From: Virgibacillus proomii
Lineage (GTDB): Bacteria; Bacillota; Bacilli; Bacillales; Amphibacillaceae
Length of the DNA: 64,000 nucleotides
NCBI RefSeq assembly: GCF_900162615.1
Contig: NZ_FUFN01000010.1
Location: 2,262,519-2,326,518 of the forward strand
Direction: 5' to 3'
Part shown: positions 1-8,252 of the stretch, piece by piece
How positions within the stretch are numbered: the first letter of the stretch is position 1
Layout of the letters: each line of letters opens with the position of its first letter
Translations under genes and position numbers: made by a program
The notes under the pieces: generated by a model
The model's input: the letters and a program-made list of their open reading frames with translations, nothing else
What the model was told of the DNA's origin: nothing
The model's database searches: none

Positions 1-410
1 TTTAAAGGGGGGGAAGACTCAATAGGAAAATTAGTAAAGTTGGTTCCCTTACCAGCAATTAAAATTTGATTATCAAAACTGGAAAATCCAGGTATCTCAT
101 TTCTTATTAGACTACGAGGGTCTTTGGGTGTAAGATTGGTTGCTACTTGAAATAAGATTGTTGAGACATTTGGCTTGTTTTTATCGGTTAGATAACTTTG
201 TTGAAAGGCACGATTTTCCAAGCTCAGTAAATAATAGAAAAATGAACTATCAATATCATTTGTCCATCCAGTAATAATTTCTGATGATAATCGATAAGCA
301 GGCTTTACCGTAGTCATTATTCCAATAAATATAAATAATAAAACAAAACCAATGAAATAAACACTGCCTTTTTGATAAAATGAGCGCAGCCAGTTACTTT
401 TCCATTGCAT
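1..410 (-). CDS. spoIIP: Stage II sporulation protein P (SpoIIP), N-terminal part
   Basis: This is the N-terminal 136 residues of SpoIIP, the membrane-anchored amidase/endopeptidase of the SpoIID-M-P complex that thins septal peptidoglycan so that the mother cell can engulf the forespore. The gene runs off the left edge, so the catalytic domain is not visible. The visible part has a basic start (MQWKSNWLR), one membrane segment at about residues 16-35, and the family signature around residues 110-135 (EIPGFSSFDNQILIAGKGTN followed by a proline-rich ESSPP). The start is placed at 410 because a GGGTGG ribosome site lies four bases upstream; an in-frame ATG ten codons earlier is possible. It follows gpr, as in Bacillus subtilis. 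Confidence 0.93.
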   Translation of the reverse strand, partial: MQWKSNWLRSFYQKGSVYFIGFVLLFIFIGIMTTVKPAYRLSSEIITGWTNDIDSSFFYYLLSLENRAFQQSYLTDKNKPNVSTILFQVATNLTPKDPRSLIRNEIPGFSSFDNQILIAGKGTNFTNFPIESSPPL

Positions 411-565
411 GGTTCCACCCTTTCTGAAATGCAACTTCATAACACTATCTTTTTCTATAGTTCACTCTATGAAGTGAATTGCAAAACTAGAACCCAAAAA
501 TAGATTCAATCCAGATGTAAGAATGTCCCTCGCGTAAGCATATCTTTAGTATTTCTATGACTTCG

Positions 566-598
566 AAAAAGCAAAAGAGCATTCCTAATCAGCTCTTT
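566..598 (-). terminator. Terminator between gpr and spoIIP
   Basis: On the minus strand, AAAGAGC (592-598) pairs perfectly with GCTCTTT (574-580) across an 11-base loop and is followed by a T-rich run. It lies downstream of gpr and upstream of spoIIP, so it should separate forespore gpr transcription from mother-cell spoIIP transcription. Confidence 0.75.
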
Positions 599-664
599 CA
601 TTTGAATATGTCTGTCTTTAAGCTGATTAATAGAATGCTCGCTAAACTGTTTGTATACTCTTTT

Positions 665-1771
665 TTATCTTGAATAAAAAGCAAAATTATCAACATCCAC
701 GGTTTCATGCAATGCAGCATTAACACCATTGGCAAGTAAATTTGCCATATCTTTCATAAACCCATCGACTTCTTTTGGTGTAACCATTAAATTATGTCCA
801 AGCGGTGTTAACACTTCGGTAATCAGTTTTCTTTTTTGTTCATCATCAAGACTACCGACAATACCTAAAAACGTTTGTCGTTTTTCCTTGTCTGGCATGT
901 CTTCATCCGTTAAACTTCTATTTCCAAATGAAAGTCCAGCAGGTGTTAAGGATTTAGATGGCTTATCCTTTTCTTTCCATTCCCTTCCAAAATGCTTCAA
1001 CAAAAAATCGATCGTATCACTAGCGATCGTCACCGCATCTACAACAGTAGGAACACCTATAGCAAAAACTGGAATACCTAGTGTTTCTTTGCTGATTTCT
1101 TTACGTTTATTACCAACACCAGATCCTGGATGAATACCGGTATTGGACAATTGAATGGTTTCGTTAACTCTTTCAATTGATCTTGAAGCTAAGGCATCAA
1201 TACAAATAACAAAATCCGGCTTAAATTTTTCTACAATCCCAAAAATAATATTACTCGTCTCAATGCCGGTTATGCCCATCACACCAGGAGTTATAGCAGC
1301 AGTAGGTCGGTAACCTTCTGCAACCGTTTCATGCTCCAGTTCAAATAAATGACTTGTCACTAACACTTTTTCTATCGTCATCGGCCCTAACGCATCTGGT
1401 GTAACATTCCAATTTCCCAATCCAACGATTAGACATTTACCATCTTTAGGAATATTGTTGGCAGCAATTAATGCTTCTAACTCCTTTGCTAATACTTTCG
1501 CTGCTTGCTCTTGTCTTTTTGTGTCCTGACGTTTCACCCCATCTGCATAGATGGTAATATATGTTCCCGACTTCTTTTGCAGTAGCTCAGCTCCTGTTTC
1601 ATCAATTTCTACACAGGATATTTTTATTCCCTTTTCTTCACGTTCTTTGATCGTTACCCCTTTTATTTCCTGTTCTGTATTTTGTTGATTTTCAACATAC
1701 ATATCCTTTGCTTCCACAGCAAGATCGGTTCTAACTTGATAAGGGACAATATTCTCATTTGCTTGATCCAT
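665..1771 (-). CDS. gpr: GPR germination protease
   Basis: GPR is the aspartic-type spore protease that degrades small acid-soluble proteins (SASP) at germination. It is made in the forespore as a zymogen and autoprocessed near its N terminus. The 368-residue product has the normal family length. Residues 13-21 read VRTDLAVEA, which resembles the SASP cleavage site and marks the propeptide boundary. Further family blocks are GLGNWNVTPDALGP (about 116-129), the PGVMGITGIETS block (about 160-171) and a CIDALASRS block with its acidic residue (about 187-195). It stands between spoIIP and divergent rpsT, as in Bacillus subtilis. The only unusual point is a decayed dispersed repeat that ends 25 bp upstream of the start codon. 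Confidence 0.97.
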   Translation of the reverse strand: MDQANENIVPYQVRTDLAVEAKDMYVENQQNTEQEIKGVTIKEREEKGIKISCVEIDETGAELLQKKSGTYITIYADGVKRQDTKRQEQAAKVLAKELEALIAANNIPKDGKCLIVGLGNWNVTPDALGPMTIEKVLVTSHLFELEHETVAEGYRPTAAITPGVMGITGIETSNIIFGIVEKFKPDFVICIDALASRSIERVNETIQLSNTGIHPGSGVGNKRKEISKETLGIPVFAIGVPTVVDAVTIASDTIDFLLKHFGREWKEKDKPSKSLTPAGLSFGNRSLTDEDMPDKEKRQTFLGIVGSLDDEQKRKLITEVLTPLGHNLMVTPKEVDGFMKDMANLLANGVNAALHETVDVDNFAFYSR

Positions 1772-1795
1772 TCATCGCTCATCCTTTACATATAT

Positions 1796-1963
1796 TTTAT
1801 CCGCATTTAAGATGCCCATCTTCCACTTCAAGAGTGATAAAAACAGGAAGAAATCGACACCTAAATACTCAATTCGGTTCAAAGGCCCTTAGGTCACACC
1901 TTTAAGGTACTAACATTCCATAATGGGGAAGGAAAAACTTATTGAATGAAGTTTCCTTTATTC
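1796..1963 (-). repeat. Dispersed ATAAA-type structured repeat, decayed copy A
   Basis: This is a degenerate minus-orientation member of the repeat family. Its 3' end (AAATGCGGATAAA on the minus strand) matches the consensus CTTACATGCGGGATAAA end. The inner block with GGTACTAAC, GGTCACACC and AATTCGGTTCAAAGG is recognisable, and the 5' end AATGAAGTTTCCTTTATT matches the usual AATGAAGTTTCACTTTAT. Both hairpins have lost pairing. The element 3' end faces gpr and lies about 25 bp before its start codon. Confidence 0.75.
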
Positions 1964-1996
1964 TAGCTTGAACCAATTTTACAAACTCATTCATCT

Positions 1997-2103
1997 AGAA
2001 CGAATTGGGATTTAGAAGCTGATCTCTGACATAGTTATCAAGCTAATAACCGTTGTTCAAAGCGGGAAGAATACGTATTTTACATGTAGAAGAAAAATAT
2101 AAA
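1997..2103 (+). repeat. Probable half copy of the structured repeat (copy A2), strongly decayed
   Basis: From GAACGAATTGGGATTTAG onward the sequence follows the consensus GAACGAATCGGGCATTTAGG. It ends TTTTACATGTAGAAG and then ATAAA at 2099-2103, matching the consensus TTACATGCGGGATAAA end. The 5' hairpin half is absent. Similarity is weak, so the call is tentative. Confidence 0.45.
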
Positions 2104-2276
2104 ATATCCTTCCACAATAATTTTTATACACGCTAATGTAAAATGAAATTCGCTGCATCATTTTTACTTGGCTATTTGAATATCTATTTACAAATTGTCG
2201 TAAGTTTATTTTTTAAATTTCTTGTTAATCTTATCTTTGTATTTAGAAAAACTTTTTTATTCTTCGACATAGCTAC

Positions 2277-2305
2277 TTGAAAACAACCGTTTCCTTTGGT
2301 AAAAT
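2277..2305 (+). promoter_or_regulatory. Sigma-A type promoter of rpsT
   Basis: TTGAAA (2277-2282) and TAAAAT (2300-2305) are separated by 17 bp and lie about 110 bp upstream of the rpsT start. They imply a leader of roughly 100 nt, in which S20 could act autogenously; that last point is inference. Confidence 0.7.
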
Positions 2306-2413
2306 GACCTTTGTCCAAAGACAAAACATAATTAAATTAACGGAAAAATTTGCCTGAGGATAATAACCCATATACATCTCTACAAGTGGCGATGATTTAG
2401 GAGGTGAAAGACA

Positions 2414-2680
2414 TTGGCTAATATTAAATCTGCAATTAAGCGTGTAGAAACGAATAACAAAAAACGTTTGAATAACAATACACAAAAATCTGCAATGCGT
2501 TCACAAATTAAACAAGTAGAAAAACTTATTGAAGCAAAAGATAAGGAAAATGCAAGTATTGCTTATCAAGCTGCAAAGAAAGCAATTGATAAAGCAGTAG
2601 GAAAAGGAATTGTACACCAGAATTTTGGAAACCGTCAAAAATCCCGTTTAGAGCAACGAATTAATCAGCTTGGAGCATAA
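2414..2680 (+). CDS. rpsT: 30S ribosomal protein S20
   Basis: S20 is a primary 16S rRNA-binding protein of the small subunit body. The 88-residue product is lysine-rich and helical, with the family start MANIKSAIKRVETN and the conserved block AAKKAIDKAVGKGIVHQN near residues 56-73. Translation starts at TTG, supported by a strong AGGAGGTGAAAG site just upstream. It stands alone on the plus strand between gpr and holA, with its own promoter and a shared bidirectional terminator. Confidence 0.98.
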   Translation: MANIKSAIKRVETNNKKRLNNNTQKSAMRSQIKQVEKLIEAKDKENASIAYQAAKKAIDKAVGKGIVHQNFGNRQKSRLEQRINQLGA

Positions 2681-2706
2681 AAAAACGATCCTATAGGATC
2701 GTTTTT
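2681..2706. terminator. Bidirectional terminator between rpsT and holA
   Basis: A near-perfect palindrome AAAAACGATCCTA/TAGGATCGTTTTT starts just after the rpsT stop codon and has A-runs and T-runs on both sides. It can terminate rpsT on the plus strand and holA on the minus strand, since the two genes converge here. Confidence 0.9.
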
Positions 2707-2712
2707 TTATTA

Positions 2713-3747
2713 TTATTGTGCTCTCGTTGCTTGGCCTGTGACCAAATGATAAAGAAGCATTTCAAATGCCAACTCTTTTTCCATTTTGCCTTGCTTTATT
2801 ATCCTGTCTGTTTCGGCAAACTCATTCATAATGTATATAAGCAAATCAATTGTAAAATGCTTTTCTCGTTTTAATGCAATTTTAATTACATATGGGTGAA
2901 TTCCGAGTATTTTCTCCATTTGCGCTTGTGTATACCCTTTTTGTCTTAATAGTTTAACTCGAAAAAGAGTCCGAAACTGAAAAGCAAGCAGTCCAATCAT
3001 GGCAATTGGATCTTCCTTTTGTTTTTCTAAATCTTTATAAATTGCTATTGCCCTATATAAATCACGGTTCATAACGGCATCGACTAAGCGAAGAGAAGTA
3101 TTCGTTGGTGTATGCGACATTAAATCCTCAGCGATCTCTTTTGTCACTTGACCATTTTCACCTACATAGAGCGAAAATTTATGTAACTCATTTTCCAATA
3201 ACAATAGATTTGTAGACACTTCTACTTCCAGCATATCGTAAACTTCATTGGTTAGCTCAATCTTAAATTGACCTGCAAGTTCGTCAATCCATTTTTTTAG
3301 TTCATATTCCTTTATTGGATTACAATTCGCAACAACAGCGTGTTTTTTTATTAATTTCGTTATTTTTTTCCGTTCATCTATTTTTTCATAAGGTGCTGTT
3401 AATACTAAGATAGAATAATCTACAGGTGCTGTTAAATACGTTTCTAACATCGACAATTGATGTTCAACGGAATTTTTATCTTGTTTTGCTTTTAAGAATG
3501 ATGCGTTATTAGCAATTACGAGCTTCCGTTCACCAAAAAAAGGATATGTTTCAACATCAGCAATAACATCTTCAACCGGCATTTCTTCCAAATCATAAAC
3601 AGCAAGATTGTCCTCATCATTGTGAATTACAACCCGCTCTAATTGTTTAATTAAACTTTGTATAAAAAAGGATTCATTTCCATAAAATAAATATACAGGT
3701 GATAGTTGTTTTTTCTTAATCTTTTTTAAAGTTTCTAAATAGGCCAT
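2713..3747 (-). CDS. holA: DNA polymerase III delta subunit
   Basis: The delta subunit opens the beta sliding clamp within the clamp loader. The product of 344 residues begins MAYLETLKKIKKKQLSPVYL and contains the usual LFYGNESFF motif near residue 20. The AAA+ fold lacks a Walker A site, as expected for delta. The C-terminal helical collar domain covers about residues 210-340. I chose the ATG at 3747 rather than an ATG eight codons upstream because GGAGTG lies six bases before it. It converges on rpsT, matching the Bacillus subtilis yqeN-rpsT order. Confidence 0.93.
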   Translation of the reverse strand: MAYLETLKKIKKKQLSPVYLFYGNESFFIQSLIKQLERVVIHNDEDNLAVYDLEEMPVEDVIADVETYPFFGERKLVIANNASFLKAKQDKNSVEHQLSMLETYLTAPVDYSILVLTAPYEKIDERKKITKLIKKHAVVANCNPIKEYELKKWIDELAGQFKIELTNEVYDMLEVEVSTNLLLLENELHKFSLYVGENGQVTKEIAEDLMSHTPTNTSLRLVDAVMNRDLYRAIAIYKDLEKQKEDPIAMIGLLAFQFRTLFRVKLLRQKGYTQAQMEKILGIHPYVIKIALKREKHFTIDLLIYIMNEFAETDRIIKQGKMEKELAFEMLLYHLVTGQATRAQ

Positions 3748-3875
3748 CCCATTCACTCCATTTTTCAACATATCTTTATGGTAAATCGTTGTAAAGATAA
3801 TCGCAAGAGCGAAATTGTTGTATACATTTTTTGATTTTTTGTTTCATGTCTAAAATCATTTGACATAGGGTAACA

Positions 3876-3909
3876 GAGAGGGATACTTAACTTGGAAATG
3901 ATCCCTCTC
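3876..3909. other. Inverted repeat in the holA-yqzM gap
   Basis: GAGAGGGAT (3876-3884) pairs perfectly with ATCCCTCTC (3901-3909) over a 16-base loop. It lies between the divergent holA and yqzM genes and has no T-run, so a terminator role is not supported. I see no gene in the rest of the 3748-4104 gap apart from the yqzM promoter. Confidence 0.5.
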
Positions 3910-4023
3910 CAATCTATATCAACGCTTGAATAACTGCCCTAGGAACAGCTAGCCAAACGATATTTGCTTTACTTATAGACTTTCCCTTTTACGTAAAAGT
4001 ATTGATGTTAAGTCTTTCTAATT

Positions 4024-4052
4024 TTGGAATGAAGACGTTTATATGTTAGAAT
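4024..4052 (+). promoter_or_regulatory. Sigma-A type promoter of yqzM
   Basis: TTGGAA (4024-4029) and TAGAAT (4047-4052) are spaced by 17 bp and lie about 50 bp before the yqzM start codon. Confidence 0.6.
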
Positions 4053-4104
4053 GTGATATAAGTGGATTTTTTATCGTATCTAACTTATATTGGGAGGGGT
4101 TAAC

Positions 4105-4239
4105 ATGAACGAGTTTGAAAAAGATACGCAATCAAAAACAAATGATATGGTTGATAATATTAAGGGTTTCACCCTTTCATTTGTTTTCTTTTTATTAATA
4201 TTTGCTATCGGTGTTACAATCAGTGTGTTAGGATCGTAA
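4105..4239 (+). CDS. yqzM: YqzM family small membrane protein
   Basis: This 44-residue protein has an acidic/lysine-rich N-terminal half and one C-terminal membrane segment at about residues 23-42, ending SVLGS. Sequence, length and position between holA and comEC match the YqzM family; its function is unknown to me. A strong GGGAGGGG ribosome site precedes the ATG, and a promoter and terminator flank it, so it is a single-gene unit. Confidence 0.85.
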   Translation: MNEFEKDTQSKTNDMVDNIKGFTLSFVFFLLIFAIGVTISVLGS

Positions 4240-4264
4240 AGAGACTGTTTAAAGTCTCTTTTTT
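4238..4264 (+). terminator. Terminator of yqzM
   Basis: AAAGAGACT pairs with AGTCTCTTT across a six-base loop, overlaps the yqzM stop codon and is followed by a T-run. Confidence 0.85.
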
Positions 4265-4732
4265 ATGTGATAAAAACTATTTCTGTTTCTATATAATGGA
4301 TATCGTTTCGTATAGCTTATGCAATGAAGCAAAACAAACTTCGATCTGTACGGTAAATTAACATCGGTTCGAATCAAAAAGGAAGGAAGGCTGACTAAAA
4401 GCGGAGTTGCCATAAAATAAAGCATCGACATATCCCGTTGCAAAGACAAGTTTTTTTATTTCGCCAAACGTTCTGTTTTTGTTCTTATATTTTTTTCTAA
4501 ATTATGGAGTAACTGTTTAATGATTTTCTATAAATAAATGGATCGCATGGATACTGTTTCATAATTAAGTTGATAAAAAGAGGTTCATATCATTTTACAA
4601 CCTGTTCGTACTCTCGAATGCCATCCATTTCTTAGCATCTTGTTTGTTTAAAAAAAGGTTCTTATGAAGAATATGGATGCCTTTCTGTATTTTTTAAAAT
4701 AATTTTATCATGCGTGCTTTATTATGCCTTTT

Positions 4733-5066
4733 ATAAAGTGAAATTTCATTTATCGTGCTTTTCCCTTCATCTATGTTAAAAAGTAACACAAAGGCTGCGT
4801 CCTTAAAAAACGTGATGTATTCCCGCCGAAGTTTTTCTAGTCCTTGAAAAACCGCGATGTATCGCTTCCTTAGCTTCTCTGTCCTTGAAAAATGGCAATA
4901 AATCGCTGACGCACTCTTTCCTTGTCCTTGAAAAAGAAAAACGCTTTTTCTGCATGCGATGGTTATTCAAGCAGTCTCTCTAGTCCTATCAGTCCAAGCG
5001 AACCAAATTTAGATGTCGTTTCAACTGCTTAGACTTCTTAAAACGAGATTCTTATGGTAGGATAAA
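4733..5066 (+). repeat. Dispersed structured repeat, long variant (copy B0)
   Basis: This copy starts ATAAAGTGAAATTTCATTT (4733) and ends GGTAGGATAAA (5066), as the family does, but is about 334 bp long. Extra length comes from several tandem modules of roughly 42-55 bp, each opening with TCCTTGAAAAA or a variant (about 4800, 4850, 4893, 4930). The 3' part keeps the AACCAAATTTAG and CTTAGACTTCTT blocks of the consensus. I see no gene in 4265-4732. Confidence 0.7.
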
Positions 5067-5084
5067 AAAATTATATTCCATAAA

Positions 5085-5269
5085 ATAAATCTTCACTCAT
5101 CAGGGGTTTTCTTTTATTCCCCACTGATTGTTAGTACCACAAGGATTAACCTAAAGGCCTATGAACTGAATCGGACAATTATTGGCAGTTGGACCATTCC
5201 AATTATCCTTCTAAGTTTCACCCTATAGCATGGAAGGGCAGTCTAACTGCCAATTACATGTGGGATAAA
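5085..5269 (+). repeat. Dispersed structured repeat, diverged copy B with compensatory stems
   Basis: The copy lies between an ATAAA (5085) and a terminal GTGGGATAAA (5269), 22 bp past the comEC stop codon in convergent orientation. The 5' hairpin uses ATCAGGGG with CCCCACTGAT. The base of the 3' hairpin is TTGGCAGTT with AACTGCCAA, replacing the common AGGTGCCGT/ACGGCACCT. The central TTAGTACCACAAGG and CCTAAAGGCC blocks are conserved. Changes on both sides of the stem preserve pairing. Confidence 0.8.
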
Positions 5270-5290
5270 TATAAAGAAATCCATGATAGC

Positions 5291-7555
5291 TTATGGCCAA
5301 AATGTTTTAAATGTTCCGGTTTGTTGATTAAACCGGTATTGAATAGCCCCATCTTCATCCGTTCGAAGTAACAGAATGGAATCCAAGGTCTTAATTACCT
5401 CAGAAGCAGGGTGCCCATAGCGATTTTCTCTCCCAACCGATAATAACGCTACCTGAGGATGAAGCTGTTGCACTACGTTCTCATCGGTGGAAGTATTGCT
5501 GCCATGATGAGCGATCTTAAGTACATCTACTTGAAGATTTGGATAAGCCTTAGCTATTTCTCTCTCTTCATCCTTCGTTATATCCCCGGTAAACAGCCAA
5601 TGTGCTTCTCCAAATTTCGTATACAACACAAGCGAATTTTCATTAGCAGCTCGCTTATCCCGCATCGGACCAAGAACATGGAAGAGCTGACCATGCAAAT
5701 TAATTGTAGAGGCGGCTTCTACAAATATTTGTTCCGTTTCTTCGGGTGAGGGAACAATACTTTTTTGTTTTGTATCGTAGTAGTTACTTACTATAATTGA
5801 ATCCACCGTAAAATCATCAAACAAAAATGGAATACTGCCATTATGATCGAGATCTTCATGTGTGATAAACACCGCATCAATCTTAACAATTCCCCTTGAG
5901 AATAAATAAGGCTTCAAAATTTGTTCATAAATACGTCTGGAAGGTTGCTTTTCTTGAAACGAAAATGTTGCGCCTGCATCAATTAGTATGACACCTTTTC
6001 GGTAAGGCAGTTCAATGATAAATGCATCTCCTTGACCAATATCTAACATCGTAACCAAGCCCCAGGGAGATAAATAAGGACGTAAAGTATTTCCTATAAT
6101 TACGATTGTCATCAAGCAAGCACAGAAGAATGCTTTATACAGCTTATTATTTTCCCAAAACTGCATAAATAAAATGAATAACATATAAAAACCAAGGACT
6201 ACTATCCAAGGTAACGGGCCCATTATCCAGGGGTAATTTACATAGTTATCGATAAACTTTACAATATTCATTGCTTGTTCATGAATGGTCAGAAAAATCC
6301 CATCTAGAAATGAAACGATTGCAAGTGGTGAAAATATCAGTAAACCAAACATCATTGGAATAACAAAAAAAGAATAGTATGGTACCATTACCATGTTAAC
6401 CAAAATAGAAAGTGGCTGAAATAAAGAAAAATAATAAATTTGAATTGGCAATATAGCAATTTGTGCAATAAAGCTAATATAGATTATTTGTTCTATTCTT
6501 GATGTTGTATTTATAATCAGCTGTTTCGAAATTAATAAAGCGAAGGTAACCGCAAACGAAAGTTGAAATCCCACATGATAAATAATTAATTTATCTAAAG
6601 TAACTAGCAATATAAACACAATACTTAATACATCCGTAACACTCCATTTTATTCCTGTTTTATAAAGAAGAATAAACAGGCAGGTCATTAGACTGGCACG
6701 CCAAACGGAGGGTTCACCACCGGCTATAACTGCATACAATGGAAGAATGCAGAATATCACCCACTGTGCATTTTCTTTTGTCATTAGATTCAGTTTTACC
6801 AGTAACATATATAACAAAGCAATAACAATTCCTACATGTAATCCGGAAATTGCTAATAAATGGCTCATACCCCACCGTTGAAACATCTCTATCGTATCTT
6901 CATCTAAATAGGAATCATCTCCAAAGACTAACGCTTTTACCCAAGCTGCCGCTTCATCACTTAACGTTTGTCCTATATAGATGAAGAAGGTATCTCTAAA
7001 TTGATAAATAATCGGTAATATACCTCTGCCAGCTTTACATTGCAGTTGAGTCATATCCGCTAACACAGCTTGATAGGAAATTCCTTTTGTTTGTAAATAA
7101 GAGCGATAGTCAAATTGTCCGGGATTACTCTTGGTCTCTGGAAGTTTTATTTCAGCATTTAATTTGCATGTAGAACCATACTGAATATTTTTTTCGAGTG
7201 ATTTTGGAGGCTTCTTATAAAAATGGATAACTTGGATGTTAGTTGATGTTTGATCATTTTGTAGGGTAAAGGAAAAGTGGGTATTGGTTTGCTTAACGAG
7301 GCTAATAATTTTTCCGCTAAGCTCTGCAGATTGTTTCAAATGAAGTGTCTGTTCCTTTATTGCAAGTGGTTCAAGATAGGTGAAGAAAAATAGAAGAGAT
7401 AGAAGGGATAGCACGGAAGGAAGGAGGGCTATCCGCCTCTTCAAAAATAAATAGCTTAACCAAATTAGAAATACACCGATAATTAAAGGAGAAATCCAAA
7501 TGGAGAACATACTTATGACAGCTGCTAATGCAGGAAAATGCCAATATCCAGTCAT
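5291..7555 (-). CDS. comEC: DNA internalization channel protein ComEC
   Basis: ComEC forms the membrane channel that carries transforming single-stranded DNA into the cell. The 754-residue product has N-terminal membrane helices, an OB-like extracellular region (about 80-170), a competence-domain helix bundle with GDDSYLDEDTIEMFQRWG followed by HLLAISGLHVG (about 212-242), and a C-terminal metallo-beta-lactamase-like domain. In that domain THEDLDHNGS (about 565) and IAHHGSNTST (about 685) provide the metal-ligand motifs. It follows comEB with no gap, in the order comEA-comEB-comEC. Length is normal and no damage is seen. Confidence 0.97.
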   Translation of the reverse strand: MTGYWHFPALAAVISMFSIWISPLIIGVFLIWLSYLFLKRRIALLPSVLSLLSLLFFFTYLEPLAIKEQTLHLKQSAELSGKIISLVKQTNTHFSFTLQNDQTSTNIQVIHFYKKPPKSLEKNIQYGSTCKLNAEIKLPETKSNPGQFDYRSYLQTKGISYQAVLADMTQLQCKAGRGILPIIYQFRDTFFIYIGQTLSDEAAAWVKALVFGDDSYLDEDTIEMFQRWGMSHLLAISGLHVGIVIALLYMLLVKLNLMTKENAQWVIFCILPLYAVIAGGEPSVWRASLMTCLFILLYKTGIKWSVTDVLSIVFILLVTLDKLIIYHVGFQLSFAVTFALLISKQLIINTTSRIEQIIYISFIAQIAILPIQIYYFSLFQPLSILVNMVMVPYYSFFVIPMMFGLLIFSPLAIVSFLDGIFLTIHEQAMNIVKFIDNYVNYPWIMGPLPWIVVLGFYMLFILFMQFWENNKLYKAFFCACLMTIVIIGNTLRPYLSPWGLVTMLDIGQGDAFIIELPYRKGVILIDAGATFSFQEKQPSRRIYEQILKPYLFSRGIVKIDAVFITHEDLDHNGSIPFLFDDFTVDSIIVSNYYDTKQKSIVPSPEETEQIFVEAASTINLHGQLFHVLGPMRDKRAANENSLVLYTKFGEAHWLFTGDITKDEEREIAKAYPNLQVDVLKIAHHGSNTSTDENVVQQLHPQVALLSVGRENRYGHPASEVIKTLDSILLLRTDEDGAIQYRFNQQTGTFKTFWP

Positions 7556-8134
7556 CTACTCACCTTTACATTTAATTTGAAATAAGTGTATGGCTTCACT
7601 TTTTAATCGTTCTATTTCATTCGTTTTCACGTTGTTTTGTTCTAACTTTTCGAGCAATTCTTCAATTAGCTGCTGCTTCTCTCGATAATTCGTATCGACC
7701 AATAAATAATCCAGCTTCACTTTTTTTATCGCTACGTTTGCTTCAGCGAATAATGAAATAGCATATGGATGATTATGATAATCTTCTGCATAATAGACGG
7801 TGCGGATTCCAGCCTGGATTAACTGCTTACAGCACTGTAAGCAAGGAAAATGTGTCACATAAATATCCGCCCCTTCTGTAGCAACGCCAAACTTAGCGCA
7901 TTGCAATAATGCATTTGCCTCTGCATGAATCGTTCGGACACAATGACCATCAATCACATAACAGCCTTCATCTATGCAATGTACACTGCCAGAAACACTA
8001 CCATTGTATCCTCCGGCTATAATTCGTTTATCACGTACAATCGTCGCACCTACCATTAATCTTGTGCATGTACTGCGAAGTGCTAATAAATGGCTCTGTG
8101 CCATAAAATATTGATCCCACGAAATCCGTTCCAT
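7556..8134 (-). CDS. comEB: ComE operon protein 2, dCMP/cytidine-type deaminase
   Basis: This zinc deaminase family protein (dCMP deaminase-like) is encoded in late-competence operons but is not itself required for DNA uptake in Bacillus subtilis. The HAE motif (TIHAEANAL, about residue 70) and PCLQC (about 98) provide zinc ligands and the catalytic glutamate. The C-terminal 50 residues are charged and helical. Its stop codon abuts the comEC start, so the two are translationally linked. A GTTCAAAA-type repeat lies between it and comEA. Confidence 0.93.
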   Translation of the reverse strand: MERISWDQYFMAQSHLLALRSTCTRLMVGATIVRDKRIIAGGYNGSVSGSVHCIDEGCYVIDGHCVRTIHAEANALLQCAKFGVATEGADIYVTHFPCLQCCKQLIQAGIRTVYYAEDYHNHPYAISLFAEANVAIKKVKLDYLLVDTNYREKQQLIEELLEKLEQNNVKTNEIERLKSEAIHLFQIKCKGE

Positions 8135-8183
8135 ATCCGTTTCCCCTTCTTTTTAAAAAATTATCATAATTTTAATATCTAAA

Positions 8184-8246
8184 GGTCGTTCAAAAAAGAT
8201 ATGATGATCTTAGCTGCCTTCAGCTTTTTATCCCCTTTTTGAACAT
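8184..8246 (-). repeat. GTTCAAAA-bounded hairpin repeat, copy 1
   Basis: This is an intercistronic palindrome between comEA and comEB. The minus strand reads GTTCAAAAAGGGGATAAAAAG, then a GCTGAAGGCAGCTAAGA block, and closes with CTTTTTTGAAC. A shorter homologous copy lies upstream of alaS (41075-41122), so it is a small dispersed hairpin family rather than a simple terminator. Confidence 0.6.
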
Positions 8247-8252
8247 ATACTT

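Noticed and set aside
2273..2485. Minus-strand frame across the rpsT promoter and start
   Set aside because: It is antisense to the rpsT promoter and 5' end and has no ribosome site or family character.
3876..3909. Terminator for holA or yqzM
   Set aside because: It lies upstream of both divergent genes and has no T-run, so it is listed only as an inverted repeat.
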